A stretch of DNA of 64,000 nt from Metallosphaera cuprina Ar-4 (GCF_000204925.1 NC_015435.1:352001-416000), one strand, 5' to 3'. Shown: positions 9,332-19,645, counted from the first letter of the stretch. Translations and numbers: made by a program. Notes: generated by a model not told the origin, from the letters alone.

Positions 9332-10180
9332 TCATTCTCGACCCAATTTCTTAAAACAATTTTCATGACATATGATTAGACCATCTGAAGTTCTAGTCAC
9401 GAAAGGTCTCTCGAGAGAAGGTGGTTCAAATTTGACTCTGATTAAACCACAATTGGTTTTTATGCCTTTTAAATATCTAAATTCGTGAAGAGAACAGGCT
9501 TCACACAATGAGTTTTTCTTTATGTCTAAAGCCTGGAGAGAGAGGCCCCTGCCGTCTACATAATAAAGTCCCTTTGGGATCTCACCCCTTAAAGCGTTTA
9601 CCATCATTTGGACTTGAAGGCTAGCTACGAGGGTCACCGTAGTTACAGTGGTCCCAATAGTTTCACAAGAATCTACCTGTTCCATAGGTGTCATGAAACA
9701 GGATAGACACGGACCGTCTTCGCTTACATACATCGCGCTACCGTACTCTCCAGAAATACCTCCATATATGAGTGGTACACCGTTCTTAACGCAAGCGTCG
9801 TTCAGAATGAGCCTAGAGTTAACGCTGTCTAGGGCATCGAAAACGAAGTCTTTACCCTTAACTAGAGACTCAGCGTTGGTTTCATCTACTATATCGAGTA
9901 TCGCCTCCAATTGAGTTCCACTCCCTATCTCTCTCGCTCGCCTAACGCAAACCTCAGCCTTTGGCTTCCCTACGTCCTCCCTCTTAAAGAAATGAGTTCT
10001 ATGAATGTTTGAAACCTCCACTATATCAGCGTCTATTACGGTAATCTTTCCAACTCCTAACCTAGTTAGCATCTCGAGAGTTGCAGTTCCTAAAGCTCCG
10101 CAACCTGCTACAAGGACGTTCAATGAGAAGATCCTTTCCTGAAGCTCAGGACCTAGAACCAGGAGTTGTCTAGTGAACAT
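9332..10180 (-). CDS. ThiF/MoeB/E1-like adenylyltransferase
   Basis: The 282-residue protein has the Rossmann nucleotide-binding motif VAGCGALGTATLEMLTRLGVGKITVIDAD (about 23-51), then NIHRTHFF with the conserved Arg. Two CxxC pairs (CLSC and CEAC) should bind zinc. A Cys in DSCETIGTTVTTV may be the catalytic thioester Cys. Such E1 enzymes adenylate the C-terminal Gly-Gly of small ubiquitin-like or sulfur-carrier proteins, serving molybdopterin synthesis, tRNA thiolation or protein tagging. No carrier protein gene lies nearby, so the specific pathway is open. It is the first gene of the minus-strand cluster and is divergent from transketolase. Confidence 0.88.
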   Translation of the reverse strand: MFTRQLLVLGPELQERIFSLNVLVAGCGALGTATLEMLTRLGVGKITVIDADIVEVSNIHRTHFFKREDVGKPKAEVCVRRAREIGSGTQLEAILDIVDETNAESLVKGKDFVFDALDSVNSRLILNDACVKNGVPLIYGGISGEYGSAMYVSEDGPCLSCFMTPMEQVDSCETIGTTVTTVTLVASLQVQMMVNALRGEIPKGLYYVDGRGLSLQALDIKKNSLCEACSLHEFRYLKGIKTNCGLIRVKFEPPSLERPFVTRTSDGLIICHENCFKKLGRE

Positions 10181-10326
10181 CTCGAAGTTACTCAGATGTG
10201 GTCCCCGTAAGAGATTGATAGGCCAAACTATTAACTCTAATCAGTTTCTCTCTATCTGAAGACCATTGATGATAAAGACTTAAAAAAGGGTGTTATACAT
10301 TTGAGTGGGGGTTTGTTGTTGCACCA

Positions 10327-11148
10327 ATGGAAAAAGGTGGGCGTGATGGAATTCCAATATCAGTAGATGAATTAAATAAGCTCAAGGGGACGGCAGATAG
10401 GGCTAGGAAAAACGTAATAAAAATGCAATTTTATGACCAGTCAATACATGTAGGTTCGTCCCTGAGCAGCGTAGAGATCTTAACCGCACTAGAGTTCAAG
10501 GTTTTAAGAGACTCGAGCGACCCTATAAATAGAGATTGGCTCATACTAAGTAAGGGGCATGCGGCGCCAGCTCTCTACGCGGTGCTTCATGAGAAAGGCC
10601 TAATAAAGGAGGAGGAGTTATGGAAGATCCAGGACATATCTGGTTTACTTCAAGGCCATCCAGAGACCTTCATACCGGGTGTTGATATGTCGACTGGGAG
10701 TCTAGGTCAAGGACTGAGCTTCGGTATAGGAGTGGCCACAGGCATAAAGATGTCTAAGGGAGCCGGGAGGGTCTTCGTAATCATGGGAGATGGAGAACAG
10801 GATGAAGGTGAGATCTGGGAGGCTATGACACATGCGATAGCTAGGAATCTAGATAACCTCGTTGCGATAATAGAGATGAACGGATTTCAGCTGGACGAAG
10901 CGACGAAGGACGTGAAACCTAAGGAGTTCTTGCCAGAGGTTTGGAGGGCCGTAGGATGGAGGGTGTTCAATTGCGATGGCCATGACATAGCTAGCGTAAT
11001 ATCAACCATCGATGAGGCGTTAAAGAGCAAGAGACCTGCAGTTATATTCGCAGAAACGAGAAGAGGGAAGGGATTCACTCCCATCGAAAACACAAAGAGA
11101 CAGAGGACTGTTCCTGATGTTGCAAGGCAATTTCTCCTCAATTCGTGA
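10327..11148 (+). CDS. Transketolase, N-terminal (TPP-binding) half
   Basis: This 273-residue subunit carries the thiamine diphosphate domain: [28 protein letters not shown] and the [14 protein letters not shown] motif that binds magnesium and TPP. With the next gene it forms a two-subunit transketolase, which exchanges two-carbon units and supplies erythrose 4-phosphate. Placing it first in the shikimate cluster makes sense because erythrose 4-phosphate is a substrate of DAHP synthase. TATA-like elements at about 10280-10298 precede the ATG. The end overlaps the second half by 32 nt in another frame. Confidence 0.95.
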   Translation: MEKGGRDGIPISVDELNKLKGTADRARKNVIKMQFYDQSIHVGSSLSSVEILTALEFKVLRDSSDPINRDWLILSKGHAAPALYAVLHEKGLIKEEELWKIQDISGLLQGHPETFIPGVDMSTGSLGQGLSFGIGVATGIKMSKGAGRVFVIMGDGEQDEGEIWEAMTHAIARNLDNLVAIIEMNGFQLDEATKDVKPKEFLPEVWRAVGWRVFNCDGHDIASVISTIDEALKSKRPAVIFAETRRGKGFTPIENTKRQRTVPDVARQFLLNS

Positions 11149-12055
11149 GGCCTTCGGAAGGACCCTAGTCAAACTAGGGGAGGCCGACAAGGACATCATC
11201 GTAATAACTGCAGACGTCGGGGACTCGTCTAGAGCCTCCTACTTTAAGGAGAAGATTCCCGAGAGGTACTTCAACGTTGGCATATCAGAGCAGGACATGG
11301 TTAACTTCGGTGCTGGACTATCAGCTGTTGGGAAAAAACCGGTAGTAGTTGGGTTCGCTATGTTCTTAATGAGAGCGTGGGAGCAGATGAGGAACAGCAT
11401 AGGCAGAATGAACCTTAACGTAAAGGTTTGCGTCACTCACTCTGGATATAGCGATAGCGGTGACGGCTCAAGTCATCAAGCGCTCGAAGACATCGCGCTC
11501 ATGCGAACCATACCTAACTTTAAAGTTGTTGTACCCGCTGACGCAGCTGAGGTAGAGAGGAGCTTACCTGAGGTGATAAACGATAGAGGACCTCTCTATT
11601 ATAGAATGGGTAGAGACTACTCGCCACCTATCACCTCAACTCTAGACTACAAGTTTGAAATCGGTAAGGCCTACGTCCTAAAGGACGGAGACGACTTGGC
11701 GATAATCGGAGCTGGCGTTGTCCTGTGGGACGCTCTCAAGGCAGCTGAGGAGTTGGAGAAAATGGGTATAAGCACAGCGGTAATAAACCTGCCAACGATA
11801 AAACCAATAGATCACTCGACGATTGAGTATTTCGCCAGGAAGACTGGAAGGATAGTCACAATAGAGGAACATAGCGTTATTGGAGGAGTTGGATCGGCCG
11901 TGGCCGAGGTAGTTGTCAAAACTTATCCCGTTCCGATGAGGTTTGTAGGAGCAACCACTTATGGAAGATCAGCTAGAAGTCAAAGGGAACTCTTAGATTA
12001 TTATGGTATAACCTCAAGGAACGTTATTAATTCAGCGTTAGAGTTGATCAAGTAA
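11117..12055 (+). CDS. Transketolase, C-terminal (Pyr and C domains) half
   Basis: This 312-residue subunit carries the pyrimidine-binding and C-terminal transketolase domains. Visible elements are [19 protein letters not shown] with the catalytic Glu, [28 protein letters not shown], and the C-terminal GIGSA-like [14 protein letters not shown] split transketolase of two overlapping genes is the normal arrangement in many archaea and is not a frameshift: both halves have complete domain ends. The stop TAA abuts the ATG of the tyrA fusion gene. Confidence 0.95.
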   Translation: MLQGNFSSIREAFGRTLVKLGEADKDIIVITADVGDSSRASYFKEKIPERYFNVGISEQDMVNFGAGLSAVGKKPVVVGFAMFLMRAWEQMRNSIGRMNLNVKVCVTHSGYSDSGDGSSHQALEDIALMRTIPNFKVVVPADAAEVERSLPEVINDRGPLYYRMGRDYSPPITSTLDYKFEIGKAYVLKDGDDLAIIGAGVVLWDALKAAEELEKMGISTAVINLPTIKPIDHSTIEYFARKTGRIVTIEEHSVIGGVGSAVAEVVVKTYPVPMRFVGATTYGRSARSQRELLDYYGITSRNVINSALELIK

Positions 12056-13090
12056 ATGAACGAGATAGATAGACTCAGAGCTGAGATTAACCAAATTGAC
12101 GAGGAGTTGTTTAAGTTATTTTTTAGGAGACTAGAGTTAGCTAGCCAGATAGGTCGATTAAAGAGAACTCAAGGGCTACCACTAACTGACGAGGCGAGAG
12201 AGGAAGAAGTGAGAAACAGATGGAGGAAATTGGCTGCCCATTATGGGATACCTGAGACGTTAGCTGATAACTTACTGAACACGATATTTTCAGTCTCAAA
12301 AATGAGGGAGTTGAACCCATCTGAAAAGAGGAGGGTAGTACTAGTTGGCTACGGGGGAATGTCTAGATCATTGGCTTCTCTTTTTAAGCTAGCTAAACAT
12401 GAGGTCGTGATAACTGGAAGGAACCTGGAGAAGTCTGAGAAGTTGGCTAAAGAGTTCAACCTGGCCTACATGCCCATCTCCCAGGCGCTACAATGGGGGG
12501 AGATAATCATCCTGGCGTTGCCTCTTGAGGGTATTCTATCGTACGAGACTAGCAGGTTCCTTTATCTCGCTAAAGGTAAGATAGTTATGGATATCCTTTC
12601 AAGTAAGGCCTCGTCTTTTTCAAGATTGGAGAAAACGTCCGAGGAGATAGGTTTCAGGTTCGTCTCCACTCATCCTCTTTTTGGACCCTATCTCAACCCT
12701 GTAGGGGAGAAGATAGTTCTCATCCGTTCAAGTACGTCAGGAGATATGGAGGAGATCTCTGAGTTCTGGAGGGGTGTTGGGTTAACGGTGTTGACTACAG
12801 ATGTGGAAACGCACGAGAAACTAATGGCCGTTATACAAGTCCTCCCTCACTTCTTTATGTTAGGTCTATCCTCCAGCCTGGATGCGTTATCCAAGGAACT
12901 GGCGGTAGACTACACTCAATTTCAAACTACTAATTTTAAAGAAATCTTCAAGATAATAAACAGAGTAAGGGATCTAGATCGAGTAGTTAAGGAGATTCAA
13001 AGCTCAAACCCTTACGCTAGATTAGCGAGGAAAGTGGGACTTGGAGAGTTAAATACTCTTTACTCTACTCTTGAAAAGGAGAAGAAATGA
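12056..13090 (+). CDS. Chorismate mutase-prephenate dehydrogenase fusion
   Basis: Residues 1-90 form an AroQ-type chorismate mutase (EIDRLRAEINQIDEELFKLFFRRLELASQIGRLK, with the usual Arg, Lys and Glu positions). Residues about 98-340 form a prephenate dehydrogenase with the dinucleotide motif VVLVGYGGMSRSLASLF, followed by STHPLFGPYLNP with the catalytic His and HEKLMAVIQVLPHF. Together they convert chorismate to prephenate and then to 4-hydroxyphenylpyruvate for tyrosine. The start ATG directly follows the transketolase stop. The end overlaps the next gene as ATGA. Confidence 0.93.
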   Translation: MNEIDRLRAEINQIDEELFKLFFRRLELASQIGRLKRTQGLPLTDEAREEEVRNRWRKLAAHYGIPETLADNLLNTIFSVSKMRELNPSEKRRVVLVGYGGMSRSLASLFKLAKHEVVITGRNLEKSEKLAKEFNLAYMPISQALQWGEIIILALPLEGILSYETSRFLYLAKGKIVMDILSSKASSFSRLEKTSEEIGFRFVSTHPLFGPYLNPVGEKIVLIRSSTSGDMEEISEFWRGVGLTVLTTDVETHEKLMAVIQVLPHFFMLGLSSSLDALSKELAVDYTQFQTTNFKEIFKIINRVRDLDRVVKEIQSSNPYARLARKVGLGELNTLYSTLEKEKK

Positions 13091-14076
13091 TCCTTTTCGT
13101 ACTAAATGGAGATGGATCAACCTTAAAGGAGAAGCTAAGCTCCACTTCAGCATCATATAAGTTCTTAAACCTCTATGGGAAGAACCTGGCACTAGCGTGG
13201 CCAGACTCAGAAGTTGAGAACATACGTGACCCCTCAATAGAGATCGTTGTGAAGACGAAGAGGTCCTATGTGCTAGCCGGGAACGAATGGAAGAAGGATC
13301 CCACCAAGGTAAACGTTGGTAAAGTTGAAATAGGAGGGAAAAAAGTCGTAGTTGCAGCCGGACCGTGTGCTGTAGAATCGGAGGAGCAGACTGAGACTGT
13401 AGCCAGGGAGGTTAAGAAGGCTGGAGCCTCTCTATTGAGAGGAGGTGCTTACAAACCCAGGACTAGCCCTTACTCATTCCAAGGACTTGGAGAAGAGGGA
13501 CTAAAAATACTTAAAAAGGCATCAGAACAGACCGGCCTCCCTGTTGTTTCTGAAATCCTGGACGCTAGAGACAGGGACGCCTTTGCTAGATACGTAGATA
13601 TGGTTCAAATCGGAGCTAGGAACTCCCAGAACTTTACATTATTGAGAGAGATGGGTAAACTGGGTAAGCCCGTGCTCTTGAAGAGAGGTTTGGGAAACAC
13701 GGTAGAGGAGCTGATACAATCTGCGGAGTACATACTGATGGAGGGAAACGGGAACGTGGTACTATGTGAGAGGGGTATCAGGACCTTTGAGAAGTCGACT
13801 AGGTTCACGTTGGACATAGGGGGAATGGTGGCGGGGAAGTTAATGACTCACCTCCCTTTCTGCGCCGATCCTAGCCACCCTGCAGGTAAGAGAGAACTAG
13901 TTCATTCTCTAGCCTTAGCTTCAGTTGCAGCAGGCGCAGACATGCTATTAATAGAGGTGCATCCGAAACCGGAAGTTGCGTTGAGCGACTCCGAGCAACA
14001 GTTGACCCCTGAGTCGTTCAGTCTGCTCATGGAAAGGGTGAGGGGTTTAGCTTCTGTCCTAGGTAGGTCCGCATGA
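13087..14076 (+). CDS. 3-deoxy-7-phosphoheptulonate (DAHP) synthase, type I beta
   Basis: This 329-residue enzyme condenses phosphoenolpyruvate and erythrose 4-phosphate, the first committed step of the shikimate pathway. An N-terminal ferredoxin-like domain of about 80 residues precedes the barrel, and such a domain often gives feedback control in type I beta enzymes. The barrel shows AAGPCAVES, LRGGAYKPRTSPYSFQG, PVLLKRGLG and the metal-site motif CADPSHPAGKRE. The start ATG overlaps the previous stop as ATGA, and the end overlaps aroB in the same way. Confidence 0.95.
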   Translation: MILFVLNGDGSTLKEKLSSTSASYKFLNLYGKNLALAWPDSEVENIRDPSIEIVVKTKRSYVLAGNEWKKDPTKVNVGKVEIGGKKVVVAAGPCAVESEEQTETVAREVKKAGASLLRGGAYKPRTSPYSFQGLGEEGLKILKKASEQTGLPVVSEILDARDRDAFARYVDMVQIGARNSQNFTLLREMGKLGKPVLLKRGLGNTVEELIQSAEYILMEGNGNVVLCERGIRTFEKSTRFTLDIGGMVAGKLMTHLPFCADPSHPAGKRELVHSLALASVAAGADMLLIEVHPKPEVALSDSEQQLTPESFSLLMERVRGLASVLGRSA

Positions 14077-15119
14077 TAGACTTTTCTGAGAAGATATGTT
14101 GCTCTGAAGTGAGAGTTAAAATAGGAAGGGAGGTACTAGGAGAGCTGGACTCCCTTCAAGGGAAGAAGGGCATTGTTCATCCCAGGACGTTAAGAACCCA
14201 ATTGAAGGCAGATCTAGACATAGAGATCGAAGACGGTGAAAGGGGAAAGGACATTAGCGTGGCTATGAGAATTGTTGATGAGCTTCTGAGCTCTGGCTTC
14301 ACTAGAGGAGACTACTTGATAGCTATGGGAGGTGGAACAGTCCTAGATGTGACGGGGTTCTCAGCCTCAATATTCATGAGAGGGTTGAACTTGATAAACG
14401 TACCCACTACGCTGTTAGGAATGGTTGACGCTGCCATAGGAGGCAAAAACGGAGTAAACTACAGGCTGGCTAAGAACATGATAGGAACTTTTTATCAACC
14501 TTTCATGATAGTGGAGGACTTATCTTTTCTCGACACCTTACCTGTGGAAGAGTTTAGAAGAGGGATGGCTGAGGTTATCAAATATGCTCTTGTTCTAGAT
14601 AAGGAACTATACGATTTCCTCTCCTTAAACCACGACTCCATAATGAAGAGGAACCAAGACGTGTTGGAGAAGGTCATTTACTCCTCAGTTAAGGATAAAC
14701 TTTTCGTCGTCTCAGAGGACGAGAGGGAAACTAAGGGAGTGAGGATAGTTCTTAACTTCGGTCATACGATCGGGCACGCAATAGAGGCCGGTTCAGACTT
14801 TAAGGTACCTCACGGTTTAGCGATATCTGTTGGGATGGTATGCGAGGCAAAGATAGCTGAAGAGATGGGATACGCTGAGGAAGGAGTTGTAGAGGACGTG
14901 TTATGGTTATTGCAGTTGTACGGTCTACCTATCTCAATGGATCAATTGAACGCTAAGGTAGAGGTGGAGCGTGCCTTGAAGTCGATGCTAATGGATAAGA
15001 AGAGGAGGGGGGAGGAGACGTTGATGCCTTTCCCAACTAGGATAGGCAATTGGAGGAGCGTTAGTGTGCCTAACGATACCCTCGTTAGTTTCTCGAAACA
15101 GTGCCTAGGAGGGAACTGA
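14073..15119 (+). CDS. aroB: 3-dehydroquinate synthase
   Basis: The 348-residue NAD-dependent enzyme turns DAHP into 3-dehydroquinate. The NAD-binding part shows LIAMGGGTVLDVTGFSAS and NVPTTLLGMVDAAIGGKNGVNY. The zinc ligands are visible as Glu in FRRGMAEVIKYALV, His in LNFGHTIGHAIE and His in KVPHGLAISVGM. The length is typical. It overlaps the upstream gene by ATGA. Its last codons contain a strong ribosome-binding sequence, AGGAGGG, placed to serve aroE. Confidence 0.96.
   Translation: MIDFSEKICCSEVRVKIGREVLGELDSLQGKKGIVHPRTLRTQLKADLDIEIEDGERGKDISVAMRIVDELLSSGFTRGDYLIAMGGGTVLDVTGFSASIFMRGLNLINVPTTLLGMVDAAIGGKNGVNYRLAKNMIGTFYQPFMIVEDLSFLDTLPVEEFRRGMAEVIKYALVLDKELYDFLSLNHDSIMKRNQDVLEKVIYSSVKDKLFVVSEDERETKGVRIVLNFGHTIGHAIEAGSDFKVPHGLAISVGMVCEAKIAEEMGYAEEGVVEDVLWLLQLYGLPISMDQLNAKVEVERALKSMLMDKKRRGEETLMPFPTRIGNWRSVSVPNDTLVSFSKQCLGGN
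15107..15113 (+). promoter_or_regulatory. Strong ribosome-binding site deciding the aroE start
   Basis: AGGAGGG inside the last aroB codons ends 7 nt before CTG 15121. No ATG, GTG or TTG in the aroE frame stands within range, so the site points to the CTG as start codon. Confidence 0.6.
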
Positions 15120-15120
15120 G

Positions 15121-15900
15121 CTGGATTGCAGGGAGATAGGGGCAAAAACTAAGCTACTGGGAGTCCTCGGAGAGAAGATAAGCTACTCCCTCTCCCCGAG
15201 GATACACAACTTCAGCTTCAGCAAGATGGGAGTTAATGCGATCTACGTCGTTTTCGATGTACCCAGTTCCCGGTTTGACAAAACAATCAAAGGCTTACTT
15301 GAACTGACCTATGGCATAAATGTTACCATACCGTACAAGGAGAGAGTGATAAGTCACCTGGACGATCTCACCTCTGAGGCCGAGAGGATCGGCGCTGTCA
15401 ATACCGTTCATGAGAGAAGAGGCTATAACACGGACTACCTTGCGATAAAGAGCCTAGTGTCGTCGAAATTTAACTCAGGCGGATCTGCCCTCATTTTAGG
15501 AGCTGGAGGGGCCTCCAGAGCTGCGGCGTTCGCACTAGGAGACCTTGGATATAAGATATTGATAGTTAACAGGACTAGAGAGAGAGGAGAGGAACTGGTG
15601 TCTAAACTATCTGAACATGGAATCAATGCGAGATTCACTACAGGTTGCAATGCGGATTATGAAATCCTAGTTAACACAATACCTGATCCTAGTGCAGTTC
15701 CTATGGACTGTGTAAAAGGCAAACTAGTAGTGGAGTTCGTCTACGACAAAGAGAGTCCATTCTTAAGGAGAGCGCGTGAGTTAGGGATGAAGGTCATCGA
15801 CGGACTTGAGATATTAGTGAGACAGGCAATGGAGGCTGAAAAGATATGGTTTGGAAAATCTTTAGAGGACTCAGAGGTGGTGAGAACTATTGCCGGGTAA
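15121..15900 (+). CDS. aroE: Shikimate dehydrogenase, apparent CTG start
   Basis: The enzyme reduces 3-dehydroshikimate to shikimate with NADPH. The first ATG of the frame is at 15226, but the shikimate-binding Ser-x-Ser motif ([12 protein letters not shown]) lies upstream of it, so that ATG cannot be the start. The frame is open from a TAG just before 15115 and contains no ATG, GTG or TTG before 15226. CTG at 15121 lies 7 nt after AGGAGGG (15107-15113) and 1 nt after the aroB stop. This start gives 259 residues, the usual family length. Later motifs are NVTIPYKE with the catalytic Lys, NTDYLA, and the cofactor loop LGAGGASRA followed by NRTRER, which suits NADPH. Confidence 0.9.
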   Translation: MDCREIGAKTKLLGVLGEKISYSLSPRIHNFSFSKMGVNAIYVVFDVPSSRFDKTIKGLLELTYGINVTIPYKERVISHLDDLTSEAERIGAVNTVHERRGYNTDYLAIKSLVSSKFNSGGSALILGAGGASRAAAFALGDLGYKILIVNRTRERGEELVSKLSEHGINARFTTGCNADYEILVNTIPDPSAVPMDCVKGKLVVEFVYDKESPFLRRARELGMKVIDGLEILVRQAMEAEKIWFGKSLEDSEVVRTIAG

Positions 15901-17059
15901 CTCTTTCGGTAAGATCTTTACCATAACGACGTTCGGTGAGAGTCACGGGCAGGCTGTGGGCGTCATCATAGATGGTGTCCCAGCGGGGCTCAGACTATCT
16001 CAAGAGGATATAGAGTTCGAGTTGTCCTTTAGAAGGCCAGGTCGACTTTACGTCTCCGGAAGGAGAGAGAGGGACATCCCAGAGATCTTAAGCGGTGTAT
16101 ACAACGGTAGAACTACCGGTTCTCCTATAGCGATAATTGTTAAGAACACTGACGTAATTTCCTCATTTTATGAAGAGGTTAAGATTAAGCCTAGACCAGG
16201 GCATGCGGACCTTCCTTTCATTATGAGGTACGGTTACGAGAACTGGGACTACAGAGGTGGGGGTAGATCAAGCGCTAGGGAAACGGTAGGACGGGTAGCA
16301 GCCGGGGCTTTAGCCAAGAAACTGCTTATGTATCACGACACGTGGATAGCTGGACGCCTTAAGAGTCTGGGTCTAGTCGACTCCCCTCCAGCTGATTTCT
16401 TAAGTATCCTTTGCTCGAAGTACAGTCCCGTTAGGGCGTCAGATCAAGACACAGAGTTAAAATTTGAGGAATTGGTTAAACAGGCTACAGTAGAGGGGGA
16501 TAGCTTAGGAGGGGTAGCCGAGATAGTTGTGAGGAATCCTCCTGCCGGAATGGGGGAACCCGTTTTCGACAAAATCAAGGCCGATTTAGCTAAGGCTTTA
16601 CTCTCCATTCCAGCTGTAACCGGGTTCGAGTACGGTCTGGGTTTCAACGCTGCTAAGATGAAGGGGAGCGAGGCTAACGACGCGATCGTAAAGAGAGGCG
16701 AGAAGCTAGGATGGAGAGATAACAAGTCTGGAGGTATATTAGGCGGGATAACCACCGGCGAGGACATAGTTTTGAGATGTTCGTTCAAACCCACTAGCTC
16801 TATAAGGAAACCGCAAGGAACTGTGAACCTCATGACGGGGGAACCGGCTGAGATCTCAGTGATAGGAAGACATGACCCTGCGGTAGCAATAAGAGGTGTG
16901 TCCGTAGCGGAATCGATGGTTGCAATAACTTTAGCGGACCATTCACTAAGGTCAGGCTTTATACCTCCGGTTAAACTGGAGAGCAAAGAGGCTGAGATAG
17001 TGGAAAACAGATGGAGGAGGTATATGGAGGAATGCAAGCGTACGGAGGCGTCTCGATAA
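15890..17059 (+). CDS. aroC: Chorismate synthase
   Basis: This 389-residue FMN-dependent enzyme makes chorismate from EPSP. Signature stretches are [27 protein letters not shown] at the start, [39 protein letters not shown], and near the end [23 protein letters not shown]. The start is TTG at 15890, overlapping the end of aroE by 11 nt. ATG is absent from this position, as is common in this cluster. Confidence 0.96.
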   Translation: MPGNSFGKIFTITTFGESHGQAVGVIIDGVPAGLRLSQEDIEFELSFRRPGRLYVSGRRERDIPEILSGVYNGRTTGSPIAIIVKNTDVISSFYEEVKIKPRPGHADLPFIMRYGYENWDYRGGGRSSARETVGRVAAGALAKKLLMYHDTWIAGRLKSLGLVDSPPADFLSILCSKYSPVRASDQDTELKFEELVKQATVEGDSLGGVAEIVVRNPPAGMGEPVFDKIKADLAKALLSIPAVTGFEYGLGFNAAKMKGSEANDAIVKRGEKLGWRDNKSGGILGGITTGEDIVLRCSFKPTSSIRKPQGTVNLMTGEPAEISVIGRHDPAVAIRGVSVAESMVAITLADHSLRSGFIPPVKLESKEAEIVENRWRRYMEECKRTEASR

Positions 17060-17820
17060 TTAACGCTCTGCCCTCATGGTATGGCTCTTCGATGGCTATC
17101 GACATGAAGGTGAAGGTAAGAGTATGGGAAGGTAAAAGAAACTCCGACGATAAGTTGGTTAATGAGATACTCGACTACTTTGCGAGCCTAAACGTACCAG
17201 ACCTTCGCGTTGAGATAGAGTCCGAAATCCCAATTGGCTCAGGATTGAAGAGCAGCAGCGCCCTCTCTACCGCCTTGATAGGTGAGATAGCTCAGAAGTT
17301 CTCCTTGAAGGTAGACGTTACTAAGCTTTCTGCCATCCTCTCTCTTAAGGCTGGAGTCTCATATACGGGGGCGTTCGACGATGCGGTCTCGTCATGGTAT
17401 GGAGGGATCTCCTTTACATACAACAAGGAGTTCAAATTGATTAAGACGCAGAGAGCCAGTGAGGATATGATCGTTCTTCTCTTGGCTAGAGGGGGGAAGA
17501 CTAGAGTGGACATGAGTAAGTTAAGGGCTTTCAGGACCCTTTTCTTAGAGTTCTTTAATATCGCTATGTCAGGAAGGATATGGGAGGCGATGAAGTTAAA
17601 TGGGATTGCGGTGGCAACGATTCTAGGTTACTCCTCAGAGCCTATAGAGAGCTCACTGAGGGCTGGAGCTCTGGCCTCTGGCATATCCGGAAACGGACCC
17701 TCTTATTTCGCCGTGGCGAAGGAGGGAGAGGAAGGTCCCATCTTAGAGGCGCTTGAGAAGTTTGGTAAAGTTAAACTAGTGAGGGCGATAAACCTTGATA
17801 ATAGGGATAGAACGATCTAG
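17032..17820 (+). CDS. Archaeal shikimate kinase (GHMP family)
   Basis: Archaea use a GHMP-superfamily kinase unrelated to bacterial AroK to phosphorylate shikimate. The GHMP ATP loop is [20 protein letters not shown]. An N-terminal [27 protein letters not shown] and the C-terminal [18 protein letters not shown] motif 3 complete the family signature. The frame is open from ATG at 17011, but ATG at 17032 matches the normal N-terminus and has GGAGG-rich sequence upstream. It overlaps aroC by 28 nt and aroA by 26 nt. Confidence 0.9.
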   Translation: MQAYGGVSIINALPSWYGSSMAIDMKVKVRVWEGKRNSDDKLVNEILDYFASLNVPDLRVEIESEIPIGSGLKSSSALSTALIGEIAQKFSLKVDVTKLSAILSLKAGVSYTGAFDDAVSSWYGGISFTYNKEFKLIKTQRASEDMIVLLLARGGKTRVDMSKLRAFRTLFLEFFNIAMSGRIWEAMKLNGIAVATILGYSSEPIESSLRAGALASGISGNGPSYFAVAKEGEEGPILEALEKFGKVKLVRAINLDNRDRTI

Positions 17821-18994
17821 AATTGAAGGAGAGGTTAAGGCTCCACCCTCAAAAAGCTTCGCCATAAGATACGTTCTCCTCTCTTTGATTACGGACGTTA
17901 AGCTGGAATCGATCCCCAGTTCAGACGACGTAACGGTAGCTAATAAGGTAGTTCATGACCTTAAGGACGGGAGAGACGAACTGTTCTTAGGCGGTTCCGC
18001 TACTACCTTGAGGATGGTAATCCCCATCCTACTAGCTCTCGGAAGGAAAATCAAGATAGATGGAGATCAGACGTTAAGGAGGAGACCCCTGAACTCACTT
18101 AGATATCTAAAGGGTGGAAAGTTCACAACTTTACAACCTAATGCTAACGGTTCCATTAGCCTGCCTATGGTGGTCGAAGGGAAGCTGGAACAGGAAACTG
18201 AGATAGAAGGTTGGGAGAGCAGTCAATACGTTTCTGGATTAATTTACGCCTATTGCATTTTAGGATACGGTAGGATCAAGGTAATTCCTCCGGTTTCCTC
18301 TAAAGGATACATTCACATGACGGCAGACGTGATAAACTCCGTTGGAGGGAAGGTGGAGATTAGGGATGACGTTATTGAGATAAAATGCTCCAAGTTGAAA
18401 AAATTTCACGGCAGTGTGCCGGGGGACTACGCTTTGGCCTCCTTCTACGCCATAGGAGCTCTGATAACTGGGGGAGAGATCAAAATAAGTAGCCTTTACC
18501 CTCCACCTAGTTACTTTGGGGACCATGAGATAGTTAACATGATAAAGCAAACGGGAGCCGTAAGCGAAGTTACGGGAGACACCTGGTTTGTCAAAGGTTC
18601 TGACGTTAGGAGACCTTTAGCCGTCTCAATAAATGACGTACCGGATCTAGCCCCCTCTTTGGCCGGGCTTATGGCAACAATACCTGGAGAATCAAAGATG
18701 TTGGACAGCGAGAGGTTGAGAATCAAGGAGAGCGACAGGATAAATACGATAATTAGCACTCTCCGAAGCTTTGGCATAGATGCTCACTACTCTTCTGGGA
18801 CCATAACGATAGTTGGAGGCGAGCCTAAAAGGGGGGAGATAACTTGCCCTAACGATCACAGGATCGCTATGCTAGCTGGAGACCTTGCCCTGAGAGCCGG
18901 AGGGATTGTAAAGAACGCCGAATGCGTGTCTAAGAGCAATCCTAACTACTGGAAGGACTTGGCGAGTTTAGGAGCCAAGATAAGGGAGATTTAA
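17795..18994 (+). CDS. aroA: 3-phosphoshikimate 1-carboxyvinyltransferase (EPSP synthase)
   Basis: The 399-residue enzyme transfers the enolpyruvyl group of PEP to shikimate 3-phosphate. Motifs are VKAPPSKSFAIRYVLLS near the N-terminus, LFLGGSATTLRMVIPIL (an unusual variant of the LGNAGTA PEP site), DGDQTLRRRPL, and ERLRIKESDRI with the catalytic Glu/Asp region near the C-terminus. TTG at 17795 is the likely start because it precedes the conserved [16 protein letters not shown] by only a few residues. It overlaps the shikimate kinase gene. Confidence 0.94.
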   Translation: MIIGIERSRIEGEVKAPPSKSFAIRYVLLSLITDVKLESIPSSDDVTVANKVVHDLKDGRDELFLGGSATTLRMVIPILLALGRKIKIDGDQTLRRRPLNSLRYLKGGKFTTLQPNANGSISLPMVVEGKLEQETEIEGWESSQYVSGLIYAYCILGYGRIKVIPPVSSKGYIHMTADVINSVGGKVEIRDDVIEIKCSKLKKFHGSVPGDYALASFYAIGALITGGEIKISSLYPPPSYFGDHEIVNMIKQTGAVSEVTGDTWFVKGSDVRRPLAVSINDVPDLAPSLAGLMATIPGESKMLDSERLRIKESDRINTIISTLRSFGIDAHYSSGTITIVGGEPKRGEITCPNDHRIAMLAGDLALRAGGIVKNAECVSKSNPNYWKDLASLGAKIREI

Positions 18995-19021
18995 ACAAAG
19001 AAAGATATTAACGCTAAACAC

Positions 19022-19645
19022 ATGTTCTCATTGATGAAACCAGAAATAGTGGTCTCTCTACCCGTAACGAGGCCTGATGACTTGAACAAAGTAAATAAAA
19101 TAGATGGATTAGTAGAGCTCAGGCTTGACTACTCCACAGAACTTCCTAACCCGGAGGAACTGATACCTTTTAAACACAAGGTTCTTGTGACCTTGAGGGA
19201 TAAAGAGGAAGGTGGGAGGATAAAATACGACGTTGATTTTAAGGCGAAGTACCTTGAGAGACTGAACGAACTCGGGATTCTATATGACGTTGAGGCTTCC
19301 TTCCTTGAAAGGAGGAAGATCGAGTACGTGGGGAAGATAGTGTCCGCACATTACTTCTCGTCTCTCCCCTCAACGGAGGAGATAGATCAGCTCTTTAGAA
19401 AGTATGAGGGGGCGTACACGATAAAGGTTGCAGTGGCCTCTTTGCCAGGCTACAGAGAACTGCTTTCATACGTATCAGGGAAGCCTAACGCGACCTTCAT
19501 GCCCATGTCTAACGACCCGATAGAAAGGTTAGCCTTCTCGCTTCTAGGTTCAAAACTCCTCTACACTTACCTTGAATCTCCTACAGCTCAGGGACAGTTG
19601 AGCTACACGCAGGCGAAACAGATATTGGAGTGCATATTTAAATGA
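19022..19645 (+). CDS. aroD: 3-dehydroquinate dehydratase, type I
   Basis: This 207-residue Schiff-base enzyme dehydrates 3-dehydroquinate. Visible active-site parts are ELRLDY, the catalytic His in VSAHYF and the Schiff-base Lys in YTIKVAVAS. The C-terminal ESPTAQGQLS matches the substrate-closing loop. It closes the shikimate cluster, 27 nt after aroA. Either ATG at 19022 or ATG at 19034 could be used. The stop lies directly against the convergent Rieske gene. Confidence 0.93.
   Translation: MFSLMKPEIVVSLPVTRPDDLNKVNKIDGLVELRLDYSTELPNPEELIPFKHKVLVTLRDKEEGGRIKYDVDFKAKYLERLNELGILYDVEASFLERRKIEYVGKIVSAHYFSSLPSTEEIDQLFRKYEGAYTIKVAVASLPGYRELLSYVSGKPNATFMPMSNDPIERLAFSLLGSKLLYTYLESPTAQGQLSYTQAKQILECIFK

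Noticed and set aside
10240..10290. CTGA followed by TGATGA, resembling D' and C' boxes of a C/D sRNA
   Set aside because: No matching C box upstream or D box downstream at guide distance; the region is better explained as the transketolase promoter.
11117..11148. Transketolase split considered as a frameshift
   Set aside because: The two halves have complete domain boundaries and a 32-nt overlap; split transketolase is normal in archaea.
16444..17037. Long antisense frame (197 codons) opposite aroC
   Set aside because: aroC is certain and the antisense product looks like a codon-bias shadow.
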